In this document: piece after piece, positions 54,579 through 63,781 of the stretch
How positions within the stretch are numbered: position 1 is the first letter of the stretch
Layout of the letters: every line of letters starts with the position of its first letter
DNA from: Gemmatimonadota bacterium
GTDB lineage: Bacteria; JAAXHH01
NCBI GenBank assembly: GCA_009841265.1
Contig: VXMB01000009.1
Span: forward strand, 417,911 to 481,910
DNA: 64,000 nt
Direction: 5' to 3'
Program-made: the position numbers and the translations under genes
The notes under the pieces: model-generated
Seen by the model: only the letters and a program-made list of their open reading frames with translations
What the model was told of the DNA's origin: nothing
The model's database searches: none

Positions 54579-55451
54579 CTACTCCTTGGCTCGTTGGACC
54601 GCGCCTTCCACAACCCGGCGCGTCAATACGCTGGTCAGATGCTTGCGGTATTCGGCGGTGCCCCGCATGTCGCTGATGGGCCGGGCCGCGTCGCGGGCGA
54701 GGTCGGCTGCCCGCCGGATCGTTTCGTCGGACACGGGCTGTCCGGCCAGGGCGTCCCCGGCCTCCCGTACGAAAAGGGGCGTCGGGGCCACGGCGCCGAC
54801 GGCGATGCGCGCCGACACGAACGAGGACCGGTCTTCGCTGAGGACGACAGACGCGCCGACGCCGACCACGGCGATGTCCATCTCGTTACGGGGGATGAAG
54901 CGCCGGTAGTAAGCGCCGGAATTCGGTGCCGGCGCCGGGAAATGGAGCGACACCAGGAACTCGCCGTCCTCCAGCACGGTACGGCCGGGCGCTGTGCAGA
55001 AGTCTTCCACGGCCACTTTCCGTGTTCCGTTCGGACCGGCGATTTCCGCCTCGCCGGAAAGGACGATCATGGGGGGAATCGTATCGCCCGCCGGGGAGGC
55101 GTTGCACAGGTTCCCACCCAGGCTGGCCCTGCCCTGGATCCCCGTGCCGCCCACCAGTCTGGCCGCGTCCATGAGTCCGGGATAGGCCGCGGCGATTTCC
55201 GCGTCCCCGTAGATCCGGTAGCAGGGCACGGCCGCCCCGATCGTGAGGCTCGTCGCGGCGTCGTAGGACAACGCGTTCAACTCCGCGATGCTCTTGACGT
55301 CCACCACGAGATCGGTCCGCCTGCGGTTCTCCCGGAGCTGAACGATCAGGTCCGTACCGCCCGCGAGCACACAGGCGTTTTTCCCTTGATCGCTAAGCAT
55401 CACGACCGCATCGGCCACGCTTTCAGGCGTGGCGTAATCGAATGCGTGCAA
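54579..55451 (-). CDS. FAD-binding medium subunit of the molybdenum hydroxylase
   Basis: A 290-residue FAD subunit (CoxM/XdhB type): AFDYATPESVADAVVMLSDQ, VLAGGTDLIVQLRENRRR (FAD loop), TGIQGRASLGGNLCNASPAG (FAD pyrophosphate motif with GGNLCNASP) and the C-terminal CO_deh_flav_C domain (VGVGASVVLSEDRSSF, GAVAPTPLFVREA). The start is TTG 55451 with AAGGAG 7 nt upstream. First gene of the three-gene operon, with a promoter about 120-150 nt upstream. Confidence 0.94.
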   Translation of the reverse strand: MHAFDYATPESVADAVVMLSDQGKNACVLAGGTDLIVQLRENRRRTDLVVDVKSIAELNALSYDAATSLTIGAAVPCYRIYGDAEIAAAYPGLMDAARLVGGTGIQGRASLGGNLCNASPAGDTIPPMIVLSGEAEIAGPNGTRKVAVEDFCTAPGRTVLEDGEFLVSLHFPAPAPNSGAYYRRFIPRNEMDIAVVGVGASVVLSEDRSSFVSARIAVGAVAPTPLFVREAGDALAGQPVSDETIRRAADLARDAARPISDMRGTAEYRKHLTSVLTRRVVEGAVQRAKE

Positions 55452-55568
55452 GACACACTCCTTTGCTGTTTACCTTGAACTGTTGACTGCGAAATCGAAA
55501 TAGCCGCAAAACCGGGCACCCGGTTACACACGGGTTCAACAAGCGGTTATCGAGAAAATCCAATCTAC

Positions 55569-55598
55569 ATAATTAGGCGGTGCGAAATAACGTGTCAA
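55569..55598 (-). promoter_or_regulatory. Putative promoter of the molybdenum hydroxylase operon
   Basis: On the minus strand TTGACA (55598-55593) with AATTAT (55574-55569) at an 18-nt spacing. It lies in an AT-rich stretch between the DUF815 stop (55680) and the FAD subunit start; the rest of 55452-55679 shows no gene. Confidence 0.55.
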
Positions 55599-55679
55599 GC
55601 GGGAAAGAAATGCGGTTCCCGAAATATCGCGGCGGGTCGAAAATCAAGGCAGTTCGTCCGGTTCGAATCGGCCCCGAAT

Positions 55680-56615
55680 CTACGGTAATTCGCCCAGTTT
55701 GATTCGTCCCTCGAGGTCGTCCACGAACTGCCGCGCCACCCGGCCGGAACGGCCGCTCGCGCGCTGAAGCCACCGGAGGGATTCCCGTCTCAGCAGTCCC
55801 GCGTCCATGTCGATGCCGCGCTGATCGGCGAGATGGCGGACGATCCGGAAATAGGTGTCCTGGGTGATCCGGTAGAAACCGATGGACAGGCCGAACCGGT
55901 CGCTCAGCGAGACCTTCTCCTCCACGGTTTCCTGGGGGTGGATTTCATCGTCGTCCGGACTGAACCGAAAGGTGTTGTCGGCGAGTTTCTCCGGCATCAG
56001 GTGCCTGCGGTTCGACGTGGCGTAGACGAGCACGTTGTCGGGCCGTGCGGAAAGACTGCCCTCGAGGAGCGCCTTGAGCTCGAGATAAATGGATTCGTCT
56101 TCCATGAAGGACAGGTCGTCGCAGAACAGGACGAAACGCTCGGGCCGGTCCCACAGGAGTTCGACGATCTCGGGCAGATCCGTCAGGTCCTGCCGGCGGA
56201 CCTCGATCATGCGAAGACCCTCGCCGGCGAACCGGGCCAGGAGGCCCTTCACCACCGAAGACTTGCCGGTTCCGCGCTCGCCCCAGATCAGCACGTTGTT
56301 CGCGGGCATCCCCCGGACGAACTGGCGGGTGTTCCGCTCCAGGATCCCGATCTCGCGGTCAAGGCCGAAGAGATCGAACAGGTCCACCAGGTCGGGGTGC
56401 ACGATCGGTTCCAGGCAGCCCCTTTCTCCAAGCTTCCCCCACCGGAATGCGATGGAGCCGGCGAACACGTCGTCTGACGAGCCGGACTGCCCGGTTCGCC
56501 CGGTCGGCCTGCTCCGCCCTCCCGTGTAGGCAGAGACCAGCGTTTCGATGCGGCCCAACAGCCTTTCGAGGCGCGGCAGCAGATCGGACAGGGTTCTTAC
56601 GGGGTGATCAGGCAT
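55680..56615 (-). CDS. DUF815 family AAA ATPase
   Basis: A 311-residue DUF815 protein, an AAA+-like ATPase. It has IGILERNTRQFVRGMPANNV, Walker A IWGERGTGKSSVVKGLLARF, Walker B RFVLFCDDLSFMEDE, a sensor-like NVLVYATSNRRHLMPEKLAD and the family-specific DRFGLSIGFYRITQDTYFRI. The N-terminal linker (GGRSRPTGRTGQSGSSDD) is encoded by a short repeat of about 9-bp period near 56480-56523. Function is not established. It is followed by the molybdenum hydroxylase operon on the same strand. Confidence 0.9.
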   Translation of the reverse strand: MPDHPVRTLSDLLPRLERLLGRIETLVSAYTGGRSRPTGRTGQSGSSDDVFAGSIAFRWGKLGERGCLEPIVHPDLVDLFDLFGLDREIGILERNTRQFVRGMPANNVLIWGERGTGKSSVVKGLLARFAGEGLRMIEVRRQDLTDLPEIVELLWDRPERFVLFCDDLSFMEDESIYLELKALLEGSLSARPDNVLVYATSNRRHLMPEKLADNTFRFSPDDDEIHPQETVEEKVSLSDRFGLSIGFYRITQDTYFRIVRHLADQRGIDMDAGLLRRESLRWLQRASGRSGRVARQFVDDLEGRIKLGELP

Positions 56616-56618
56616 AAA

Positions 56619-57722
56619 TCAAGTATCCAGCGTATAAGGCGCCAGCCCGAGCGGCAACGGGGCCGGCCGGGCACAGGTACTTTCCAACGAGATGTGACGC
56701 CCCGATTCCGACGATTCCTCGATGGACAGCATGACATCAAGTACGTGGCACGTGAGTTCGCCGCTGGCCCGGTGCGGGCGGCCCGAGCGCAAGGCATAGA
56801 CCATGTCCGCCACGCCCAGGCCGCGGTTCTGCTCCTCGTAACCGTGGCTCAGGGGCATTTCGGTCCAGTTTTCCGCGCCGCCGCGGCGCAGTTTCACGGG
56901 CCCGCCAAAGGAATTGGGATCGGGCACGCTCAGGGAGCCCTCCGATCCGTAGACCTCGATGCGGGGCAACTCGTGGTGCCATACGTCGAAACTGGTCACG
57001 ATCGTCCCGATGGGTCCGCTTTCGAACTCGAGCAGGCCCGCCAGGTGCGTGGGCACCTCGACCTCGATTTGACCTCCGCGAAGGGGCTCGCTCGTTATGG
57101 TGCGTACGGGATGGGTGATGCGCGTAGTGCCCGTGAGCCGGGCGACCGGCCCCAGCAGATTGACCAGCGCCGTGACGTAGTACGGCCCCATGTCCAGCAT
57201 GGGGCCGGCGCCGGGCTTGTAGAAGAAGGCGGGATCGGGGTGCCATCTTTCGTGCCCCGCACTCAGCATGAAGGCCGTGGCCGCCACCGGTTCTCCGATC
57301 CAGCCGTCGTCGATGAGCTTGCGGCAGGTCTGTATGCCGGCTCCCATGAAGGTGTCCGGCGCCCCGCCCACCAGCTTCCCGGTGCGCTTCGCGAGGTCGA
57401 GCAAGGCGCGGCCGTCTTCCTTCCGGACCGCCATGGGTTTTTCCGAATACACTGATTTTCCGTGTTCCAGCGCGGCCCGGGCGATTTCGGCATGGGCGGC
57501 GGGAATGGTCAGGTTGATGACGATCTCGATAGCGGGATCGTCCAGCAGGGCTTCCACCGAAAGCGCTTCAACCCCTTCGTATTCGGAGGCTTTAACTCGC
57601 GCCCGTTCGGGGATCATGTCGGCGCAGGCGACCACGTCGAAAGCCTCGAACTTGCGTCCCGCCTCGAAGTATACGCCGCTGATGTTTCCGCATCCTATGA
57701 TGCCGGCTTTGAGCGCCGCCAT
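56619..57722 (-). CDS. Gfo/Idh/MocA family oxidoreductase
   Basis: A 367-residue NAD(P)-dependent oxidoreductase: [20 protein letters not shown] (Rossmann motif), [40 protein letters not shown] with the EKP lysine, and a C-terminal domain containing [39 protein letters not shown] and [11 protein letters not shown]. The start ATG 57722 has GAGGTG 6 nt upstream; the longer frame to 58220 crosses the divergent promoter region and is not coding. It ends three bases before the DUF815 start codon region. Likely sugar or cyclitol substrate. Confidence 0.9.
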   Translation of the reverse strand: MAALKAGIIGCGNISGVYFEAGRKFEAFDVVACADMIPERARVKASEYEGVEALSVEALLDDPAIEIVINLTIPAAHAEIARAALEHGKSVYSEKPMAVRKEDGRALLDLAKRTGKLVGGAPDTFMGAGIQTCRKLIDDGWIGEPVAATAFMLSAGHERWHPDPAFFYKPGAGPMLDMGPYYVTALVNLLGPVARLTGTTRITHPVRTITSEPLRGGQIEVEVPTHLAGLLEFESGPIGTIVTSFDVWHHELPRIEVYGSEGSLSVPDPNSFGGPVKLRRGGAENWTEMPLSHGYEEQNRGLGVADMVYALRSGRPHRASGELTCHVLDVMLSIEESSESGRHISLESTCARPAPLPLGLAPYTLDT

Positions 57723-57864
57723 GGAATTCACCTCTGCAGTGCGGTAGCTTACCGTAACGCGAAAGTACGGTCCCGCCGCGTCGATACCGCTGCGGAACGC
57801 GTTGCCAGGCCTCGTGATCCGTATCCATGGAGCCACGGGAGTACCACCTGGCAAATGCCCATCA

Positions 57865-57893
57865 CTTCTAATCCGCGGGCCGGTAAACGTCAA
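57865..57893 (-). promoter_or_regulatory. Putative promoter of the Gfo/Idh/MocA gene
   Basis: On the minus strand TTGACG (57893-57888), spacer 17, TAGAAG (57870-57865). The -35 box is in the left arm of the inverted repeat 57886-57897. Confidence 0.5.
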
Positions 57894-57935
57894 GCGAAAT
57901 ATGCCGCCGGAGGCGACCTGTAATCGCTTGACGTT
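57886..57935. repeat. Perfect 12-bp inverted repeat covering two divergent -35 boxes
   Basis: AACGTCAAGCGA (57886-57897) and TCGCTTGACGTT (57924-57935) are exact reverse complements with 26 nt between them. Each arm contains a TTGACG -35 box reading outwards. Confidence 0.9.
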
Positions 57936-57956
57936 CACAAGGGGCTTGCCTATAAT
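57928..57956 (+). promoter_or_regulatory. Sigma70-type promoter of the lipoprotein/OPT-like genes
   Basis: TTGACG (57928-57933), spacer 17, TATAAT (57951-57956), an almost perfect consensus. The leader to TTG 58114 is about 150 nt. Confidence 0.8.
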
Positions 57957-58113
57957 CTCAATCGTCCCGGACCGGTGATCCGGCCGCGCGAAATCGGTCC
58001 ACATCGCCGCCGGAATAAACCGTACGCTGGACCATCCCGTGTGCCGTTCCGCGGCGCCATTCCGCGGTGACATCCCGTGGTGACATTCCGCGGTCAACCC
58101 GCCGGAGAAAGCC

Positions 58114-58596
58114 TTGATCAAGCAGATCCTGACTTGCGGTGTGCTCTTCAGCGCGTTGATTGCGGGGTGCAGCGATGAAGTTGTCGGTCCCGGCAACGTC
58201 GCCAGGCCCCTCGTGGGCAACTACGATCTCGAAAGCCGAACGGTCAACACCACCATACAGACGGATTCCGGCAGCACGGAGGAAAGGATCACGCTGGTAC
58301 CCCCGCTGGTACGCGGACACCTCCGCCTCAGCACCGACGGCCGGTACGGCCAGGTCGATACGACCATCGTATCGGATTCCACGACGGTCAATATCCAGAA
58401 CGGACGCTGGAGCGTGCTGGACAACGTGTTCTACTTCGTGACCGATGACAACCAGCAGTACGAGGACCGTTTTACGTTCGACGGCCTGAGGCTGGTGCGC
58501 GACTCCGAGGAAATCCGCCACGTATCGGGCAGGTTTTTCAGCGTCACGGACGTCTGGCTGAAACTGCCCGACGTCGAGCCCCCCGCGGATCCATAA
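58114..58596 (+). CDS. Small predicted lipoprotein of unknown function
   Basis: A 160-residue protein with a lipoprotein signal: [19 protein letters not shown], lipobox LIAGC with the modified cysteine C19. The mature part is rich in beta-strand patterns ([55 protein letters not shown]), resembling lipocalin-like or DUF-type membrane-anchored domains; no family is recognised. The start is TTG 58114 with GGAG 6 nt upstream. It ends 21 bases before the OPT-like gene, so both are probably in one operon. Confidence 0.8.
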   Translation: MIKQILTCGVLFSALIAGCSDEVVGPGNVARPLVGNYDLESRTVNTTIQTDSGSTEERITLVPPLVRGHLRLSTDGRYGQVDTTIVSDSTTVNIQNGRWSVLDNVFYFVTDDNQQYEDRFTFDGLRLVRDSEEIRHVSGRFFSVTDVWLKLPDVEPPADP

Positions 58597-58617
58597 CGCC
58601 AACGAAAGCGCCAGGGC

Positions 58618-60612
58618 ATGACCCTCGTCAAGGACGACCTGTCAGCCTCCGCCTTTTCCGACCATCCCCAGGTCTACGAGGAAGGGTTCAATGTAAAGAC
58701 GGTCATCGGGATCGTCTTCCTTGGGCTGTTCATGATCCCGGGCTCGATCTATTTGAACCTGATTGCCGGGCAAAGCCTGGGGCCTGCGGCGGAATGGACC
58801 ACGATCATCCTGTTCATCGAAGTCGCGCGCCGGTCCTTCACCACGCTCAGCCGCCAGGAAATCTACATGCTGTACTACGTGGCGGCCAGCCTCACCGCCG
58901 GCGTGGGACTGGCACTGTCCGGCGGGCCCTTCGCCCAGCTCATCTGGTACCAGTACTTCGTCCAGTCCCCCGGCGCCCGGGCCTTCGGCATCGACGACCA
59001 GATCCCTTCCTGGATCTCTCCCGGCGCGGATTCCGACGCCATCGTCCTGCGCACGCTGCTGCACGGGGAATGGCTGGTACCGATCCTGCTCATCGCCGTG
59101 CTCCACATCTTCAACCGGGCGAGCGCCTTCACGCTGGGTTACGGACTCTTTCGCGTGACAGCCGACGTGGAACGGCTGCCCTTCCCCCTGGCCCCGATCC
59201 AGGCGGAGGGCGCCACGGCCCTGGCGGAGAGCTCCGCGGGACAGGAATCGTGGCGCTGGCGCGCCTTCAGCATCGGGGCCATGCTGGGACTCGTTTTCGG
59301 CGCGTTCTACATCGGCATACCGGCCGTCACAGGCGCGCTGCTGGCTGAGCCGATCACGCTGATTCCCATTCCCTTCGCCGACCTGACGCGCAATACGGAG
59401 AACATCCTGCCCGCCGCGGCCATGGCGGTTGAACTGGGACTGGGGCCGGTGTTGACGGGGTTCGTGCTGCCCTTTTGGATCGTTGTCGGTTCCGCCATTG
59501 GTGCACTGCTTACCGTGGTCGTCAACCCGCTGCTCTACGATTTCAATATCCTGCGCACCTGGTCGCCGGGCATGGACGCCATCCAGACCACGCTCGTCAA
59601 CGATATCGATTTCTGGATGAGCGTACGCATCGGCACGGGATTCGCCGTGGCACTGATCGGTGGATGGAGCATCCTGTCCGGACTCAGGAAACGGTCGGGC
59701 GAGGCGAGGCGCGAAGGATCGAACGCCGGTCCGTCCGGCGGATACGGCACGCCGCCCGGCCGGGGGGATTTTCCCATGTCTCTGATTTTCGGCGCCTTCC
59801 TGGTCCTGACGGTCGGCTACGTCGTCCTGAGCTGGCGCCTGGTGCCCGGGTTCCCCATCCTCTTCTTCGTGTTCTACGGATTCTTCTATACTCCGCTCAG
59901 CTCGTACGCGAGCGCCCGCCTGCGCGCCATCACGGGCGCCGATCTGCAGTTCCCCCTCATCAAGGAGGCCACGTTTATTCTCAGCGGCTACAAGGGGGTG
60001 GACATCTGGTTCGCGCCGATTCCCATATTCAATTACGGCGGCCAGGCCCAGGCCTTTCGCGAGGTCGAGCTGACCGGCACCCGGTTCACGAGCGTGTTGA
60101 AGGCGGAACTGGTCATGATCCCGTTCCTGCTCGTCTGCAGCCTGCTATTCTGGCACTTCGTCTGGGGACTCGCGCCGATACCATCGCAGGCCTATCCCTA
60201 CGCGCAGAAGTTCTGGCAGCAGCAGGCCACGATGCAGGCGTTGTGGTACTCCAGTACGGCAGGATCGGGGTTCGAGTCAAGCTACCTGATCGAGGCGTTG
60301 AAGATTCCCTACATGATAGGCGGCGCGGCCTTCGGCGTGTTGGCCTACGCCGTCCTGGCGGCCTTCAACCTTCCCGTCATGCTGATCTTCGGCGTGATCG
60401 CCAGCGTGGGCACGGTGCCCCACGCCTTCATCCCGCAGTTTCTGGGCGCGATACTGGGCAGGTTCTACATGGAGCGGAAATTCGGCAGGCGGAAATGGAT
60501 GCGGTACACGCCGGTCCTGGCGGCCGGCTACGCCTGCGGTACGGGGCTGGTAGGCATGGCTACGGTAGCCATCGCGCTGATTTCCAAGACCGTGGCGCCC
60601 CTGGTCTATTGA
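58618..60612 (+). CDS. Large multi-pass membrane protein, OPT-transporter-like
   Basis: A 664-residue protein with around a dozen or more hydrophobic segments, for example TVIGIVFLGLFMIPGSIYLN, LSLIFGAFLVL-type MSLIFGAFLVLTVGYVVL and FPILFFVFYGFFYTPLSSYA. The stretch AGQSLGPAAEWTTIILFIEV followed by ARRSFTTLSRQEIYMLYY, and GRFYMERKFGRRKW near the end, resemble oligopeptide-transporter (OPT)-like proteins of environmental bacteria. The assignment is by general pattern and could be wrong; substrate unknown. It follows the lipoprotein gene by 21 bases and overlaps the convergent GerW-like gene by 7 bases. Confidence 0.7.
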   Translation: MTLVKDDLSASAFSDHPQVYEEGFNVKTVIGIVFLGLFMIPGSIYLNLIAGQSLGPAAEWTTIILFIEVARRSFTTLSRQEIYMLYYVAASLTAGVGLALSGGPFAQLIWYQYFVQSPGARAFGIDDQIPSWISPGADSDAIVLRTLLHGEWLVPILLIAVLHIFNRASAFTLGYGLFRVTADVERLPFPLAPIQAEGATALAESSAGQESWRWRAFSIGAMLGLVFGAFYIGIPAVTGALLAEPITLIPIPFADLTRNTENILPAAAMAVELGLGPVLTGFVLPFWIVVGSAIGALLTVVVNPLLYDFNILRTWSPGMDAIQTTLVNDIDFWMSVRIGTGFAVALIGGWSILSGLRKRSGEARREGSNAGPSGGYGTPPGRGDFPMSLIFGAFLVLTVGYVVLSWRLVPGFPILFFVFYGFFYTPLSSYASARLRAITGADLQFPLIKEATFILSGYKGVDIWFAPIPIFNYGGQAQAFREVELTGTRFTSVLKAELVMIPFLLVCSLLFWHFVWGLAPIPSQAYPYAQKFWQQQATMQALWYSSTAGSGFESSYLIEALKIPYMIGGAAFGVLAYAVLAAFNLPVMLIFGVIASVGTVPHAFIPQFLGAILGRFYMERKFGRRKWMRYTPVLAAGYACGTGLVGMATVAIALISKTVAPLVY

Positions 60613-60962
60613 TCGCCGTCTTTTCCGTCTTTTCGGGTATACCTTTTCAATTCCTCGATGACGTCCGGCATGATGTCCAGCAACTTGCCCATCGGGCTGC
60701 TGGGCGATTTCATATGCAGCAGTTGTGCGCGGTCCTGCTGGATGACCAGGAAGGCGAGCGGTTCGACCGATACACCGCCCCCTGCCCCCTTCTTCTGATT
60801 GTCCTCGCCGCCGAATCCACCGGCGCCGAACCCCAGGGACAGCCTGGAAACCGGAACCACCCAGGCATCGCCGATCTGCATCGGCTTGCCCACGTGCACC
60901 TCGGTATCTGCGATCTGGCGCAGTTCCTCCAGCATGGTCTGGATCATTTCATTTACAGGCAT
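60606..60962 (-). CDS. GerW/YtfJ-like protein
   Basis: A 118-residue GerW (YtfJ) family protein: IQTMLEELRQIADTEVHVGK, PMQIGDAWVVPVSRLSLGFG, a Gly-rich AGGFGGEDNQKKGAGGGVSV and PLAFLVIQQDRAQLLHM. In Bacillus GerW is a spore germination protein, but relatives are common in non-sporulating bacteria, where the role is unknown. No sporulation gene is present in this window. It is divergent from lexA. Confidence 0.87.
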   Translation of the reverse strand: MPVNEMIQTMLEELRQIADTEVHVGKPMQIGDAWVVPVSRLSLGFGAGGFGGEDNQKKGAGGGVSVEPLAFLVIQQDRAQLLHMKSPSSPMGKLLDIMPDVIEELKRYTRKDGKDGDQ

Positions 60963-61108
60963 GGCGGTCTCCGGTTCATGCGGTCGTGATCGGTCGAATC
61001 AATATATATGACGTCCGGCGGCCTGTGCACGTGAATTTTTAACGCCAGCCCGGCTATACTGCAATTCGAGAAATCACGACATGCCCACGACGGTAATTCG
61101 TTTTTTTG

Positions 61109-61137
61109 TTGACGACTAACCGTATGTTGTGTATATT
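61109..61137 (+). promoter_or_regulatory. lexA promoter
   Basis: TTGACG (61109-61114), spacer 17, TATATT (61132-61137), about 65 nt before the lexA start. In the spacer, AAC-cgtat-GTT forms a weak dyad; it does not match the Bacillus GAAC-N4-GTTC box or the E. coli CTGT-N8-ACAG box, so the LexA operator is unclear. Confidence 0.72.
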
Positions 61138-61201
61138 TCACCGTCACAGGCCCTCAAGAAGCACAAAACCTCGCGCATGAAGATCCCGGGAGTTCCACCT
61201 C

Positions 61202-61819
61202 ATGAAAGCGTTAACGGCCAAGCAGCAGAACGTATACGATTATATACGGAGAAAGGTCGGCCGGATCGGGTATCCACCCAGTGTCCGGGAGATCGCGCAA
61301 CAGTTCGGCATCAGTACCCGCGCGGCCTATGACCACCTTCGGGCGATCGAGAAAAAGGGCTACATCCGCCGCGACCCCATGAAACCCCGCGCGATAGAAA
61401 TCGTGGGGTCCAGGGGTGCCTCCGCGCCGGGCGCCGACGACGTCGTACGGGTCCCCGTCCTCGGCCGTGTAGCCGCAGGGCTGCCAATTCTCGCCGAGGA
61501 GAATGTCGAGGAGTACATGACTTTTCCGACAGGCATGGTGAAGCAGGACGGGAACGTCTTCGCCCTCGAGGTACACGGGGACAGCATGATCGAAGACGGC
61601 ATCATGGACGGGGACTACGTCCTGGTCCGCGAGCAGCCCGTGGCCGAGACGGGCGAAACGGTCGTCGCGCTGCTGGACGACGAGGCCACAGTCAAGCGAT
61701 TCTACCGGCGCAACGACCGCTTCGAACTCGTACCCGCCCATCCGACCATGGAGCCCATCATCGCCGATGAGGTGTCCATCGTGGGCAAAGTGGTCGGGGT
61801 ATACCGCAGAATGGACTGA
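61202..61819 (+). CDS. lexA: LexA repressor
   Basis: A 205-residue SOS repressor. The N-terminal winged-helix domain is MKALTAKQQNVYDYIRRKVG, GYPPSVREIAQQFGISTRAA and YDHLRAIEKKGYIRRDP. The self-cleavage site is the Ala-Gly bond in GRVAAGLPILAEEN; the catalytic serine is in VHGDSMIEDGIMDGDYVLV and the lysine in ATVKRFYRR. It represses DNA-repair genes until activated RecA triggers its cleavage. Length is usual for the family (about 200). GGGAG lies upstream of the start. Confidence 0.96.
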   Translation: MKALTAKQQNVYDYIRRKVGRIGYPPSVREIAQQFGISTRAAYDHLRAIEKKGYIRRDPMKPRAIEIVGSRGASAPGADDVVRVPVLGRVAAGLPILAEENVEEYMTFPTGMVKQDGNVFALEVHGDSMIEDGIMDGDYVLVREQPVAETGETVVALLDDEATVKRFYRRNDRFELVPAHPTMEPIIADEVSIVGKVVGVYRRMD

Positions 61820-61829
61820 GCGGCGGCGT

Positions 61830-62783
61830 TCAGGGAATGCCCCAGTTCCCCGGATTGAGCAGGTAGGGATCGTTCAGCGCCATATCTTCCAACGCCAGTA
61901 GTGTTTCCTCACTAAGGCCCTGGCCGTCCGACACGGAAACGGCTTCATCCAGGTACGCGATTTTGTCGGCTCCGACGATTACAGTGGAGACGTCCGGGAT
62001 CGACAGGACGAAGCGCAGGGCCAGTTCAGGCAGGCTGAAACGGGTCGCGGACTGGATTTCGACCAGCCGGTCGATATGCGCGACGAGGGGCTTCAGCCTG
62101 TCGGGCATGAACCTGCTTTTCTCGGTCAGGGCACCTTTCAGCAGTGCGGATCGCACGATGACGCCCACGCCGCGCCGGCGCGCCTCGGGAATGACGCGTA
62201 CCAGGTAACGGCGGTCTAGTATGTTGCAGGGGATCTGCAGGGTGTCCCACCGCCCATCCTCGATGGCCGCAAGCGCCGCCTCTTCGCTGTAGGACGAATA
62301 TCCCGCAAAGCGGACCTTGCCCGCCTCCCGGGCCCTGTCGAGCTCTTCCATCACCTCGCCGTCCCGGATCATGCGGAGTTCCAGCTCGAGAAGGTCCCGA
62401 CCGTGTACCTGCAGCAGGTCGATGTGGTCGGTCTGCAGCCTGGACAGGCTCCGGTCGATGGAAGTTGCGATGCTCCGTCTCGATTCGGCGTAATCCAGCC
62501 CTTCTTCCAGCCGGTGCACGCACTTGGTGGCGAGGACGTATTCGGACCGCCGGCTACCGAGCGCCCGGCCGATGATCTCCTCGCTGTTTCCGTACAGCGC
62601 CGCGGTGTCGATGAAGTTCACACCCGAATCGATCGCCCGGTTGAGCAGGATCCGGGCGTCGGACTCCGCGGGCACGCCGGGTTCGCCGCCCGCCTTCAGG
62701 CCGTACTCCATGCCCAGCTCGACCGTGCCGAGGGAGACTTCGGAAACGCGCAAACGGGTTCGCCCCAGGTTTCTGTACCGCAC
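61830..62783 (-). CDS. Aldo/keto reductase
   Basis: A 317-residue aldo/keto reductase: MRYRNLGRTRLRVSEVSLGT, GVNFIDTAALYGNSEEIIGR with catalytic D and Y, LATKCVHRLEEGL, DHIDLLQVHGRDLLELEL with the histidine, and STVIVGADKIAYLDEAVS. This is the AKR group with NADPH-dependent carbonyl reduction; substrate unknown. The start is GTG 62783 with GGAGGAG 7 nt upstream. It begins 22 bases after the stop of the deacetylase-fold gene and is probably in one operon with it. Convergent with lexA, 10 bases apart. Confidence 0.92.
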   Translation of the reverse strand: MRYRNLGRTRLRVSEVSLGTVELGMEYGLKAGGEPGVPAESDARILLNRAIDSGVNFIDTAALYGNSEEIIGRALGSRRSEYVLATKCVHRLEEGLDYAESRRSIATSIDRSLSRLQTDHIDLLQVHGRDLLELELRMIRDGEVMEELDRAREAGKVRFAGYSSYSEEAALAAIEDGRWDTLQIPCNILDRRYLVRVIPEARRRGVGVIVRSALLKGALTEKSRFMPDRLKPLVAHIDRLVEIQSATRFSLPELALRFVLSIPDVSTVIVGADKIAYLDEAVSVSDGQGLSEETLLALEDMALNDPYLLNPGNWGIP

Positions 62784-62805
62784 TGTTCGACTCCTCCACC
62801 GGCAT

Positions 62806-63762
62806 TCAGTCGTTCATCATGCCTACGTGGTCCGCGACGCACCGGCCGAGGGCCTCGAGGTCGTAACCGCCCTCCAGGACGGAAACCAGGCGGCCCCCGC
62901 ACGCGTCTTCCACGAAGTCCAGCACCAGGCGGGTCATGGCCCGAAAACCCGCGTCCGTGACCAGGGTGCCGGAGAGCGGATCGTCCATGTGGGCGTCGAA
63001 TCCGGCCGAAAGGATAAGGAGGTCCGGCTGATAGGCCTTCATGGCGGGCAGGACCGTGCCGCGCAATGCATCGATGAAAACCTCGTCTCCGGATCCGGCG
63101 GAGACCGGGACGTTCATCGTGAAACCCGCCCCTTTGCCCGTTCCTGTCTCCCGCTCCGCGCCGGTGAAGGGATAGAGGGGATACTGGTGTATGCTGAGAT
63201 AATACACGGACGGGTCTTCCTCGAAAATCTCCTGGGTCCCGTTACCGTGATGGACGTCCCAGTCCAGCACGGCCACTCGTTCCACCCCGAACCGCGACTG
63301 GGCGTAACGGGCCGCGACGGCGGCGTTGTTGTAGATACAGAAGCCCATTCCCCGGTCGGATTCGGCGTGATGCCCGGGAGGCCGGGCGACGCAGAATACA
63401 CGGTCCGCTTCCCCGGTCAGCACCGCGTCGACCGCCCGCATCGCCGCGCCGGCGGCCAGTCGGGCCACGGTCTCGGATGCGGACGAAACGGTGGTGTCGC
63501 CTGTGGGCAGATTCCGGTATCCCTTTCCGCACCAGTCGACGACGGCGTCGACATAGGCCCCGTCGTGGATGGCCTTGATCCGCGCCTCGCCGGCCGGCTC
63601 GGGCAAGAGGCACAGCAGGCCGGCCTGACGGGCGCCGTCGGGAACATCGCCGGACAGGCCGAGTTGGGCAAGCACGGAGTTCATGCGGTCCGGCCGTTCC
63701 GGATGGAAGGGACCGGTATCGTGCAGGAGGAAGTCGGGGTGGCTGATCAACGCGGTGGGCAT
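62806..63762 (-). CDS. Histone deacetylase-fold (AcuC/HDAC-like) amidohydrolase
   Basis: A 318-residue zinc amidohydrolase of the arginase/HDAC fold: FHPERPDRMNSVLAQLG, RPPGHHAESDRGMGFCIYNN (His-His active site), RVAVLDWDVHHGNGTQEIFE (zinc D and H), LSAGFDAHMDDPLSGT (zinc D) and the C-terminal SVLEGGYDLEALG with GGY. Bacterial members deacetylate acetylpolyamines or protein lysines (AcuC, HdaH). The substrate cannot be told. Start ATG 63762; the partial gene upstream ends at 63815. Confidence 0.94.
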   Translation of the reverse strand: MPTALISHPDFLLHDTGPFHPERPDRMNSVLAQLGLSGDVPDGARQAGLLCLLPEPAGEARIKAIHDGAYVDAVVDWCGKGYRNLPTGDTTVSSASETVARLAAGAAMRAVDAVLTGEADRVFCVARPPGHHAESDRGMGFCIYNNAAVAARYAQSRFGVERVAVLDWDVHHGNGTQEIFEEDPSVYYLSIHQYPLYPFTGAERETGTGKGAGFTMNVPVSAGSGDEVFIDALRGTVLPAMKAYQPDLLILSAGFDAHMDDPLSGTLVTDAGFRAMTRLVLDFVEDACGGRLVSVLEGGYDLEALGRCVADHVGMMND

Positions 63763-63781
63763 GTTGTCGCGACAGGGCGAA

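Larger units (their letters stand above)
57723..58113. other. Divergent control region between Gfo/Idh/MocA and lipoprotein genes
   Basis: This 391-base spacer holds two back-to-back promoters that share a perfect 12-bp inverted repeat, described separately. From about 58020 to 58095 a short direct repetition of gtgacatcccg/gtgacattccg type is seen. No protein-like open frame is present. Confidence 0.7.

Noticed and set aside
60606..60962. GerW-like gene as evidence for sporulation
   Set aside because: GerW relatives occur widely in non-spore formers and no other sporulation gene is in the window; the envelope genes point to a Gram-negative cell.
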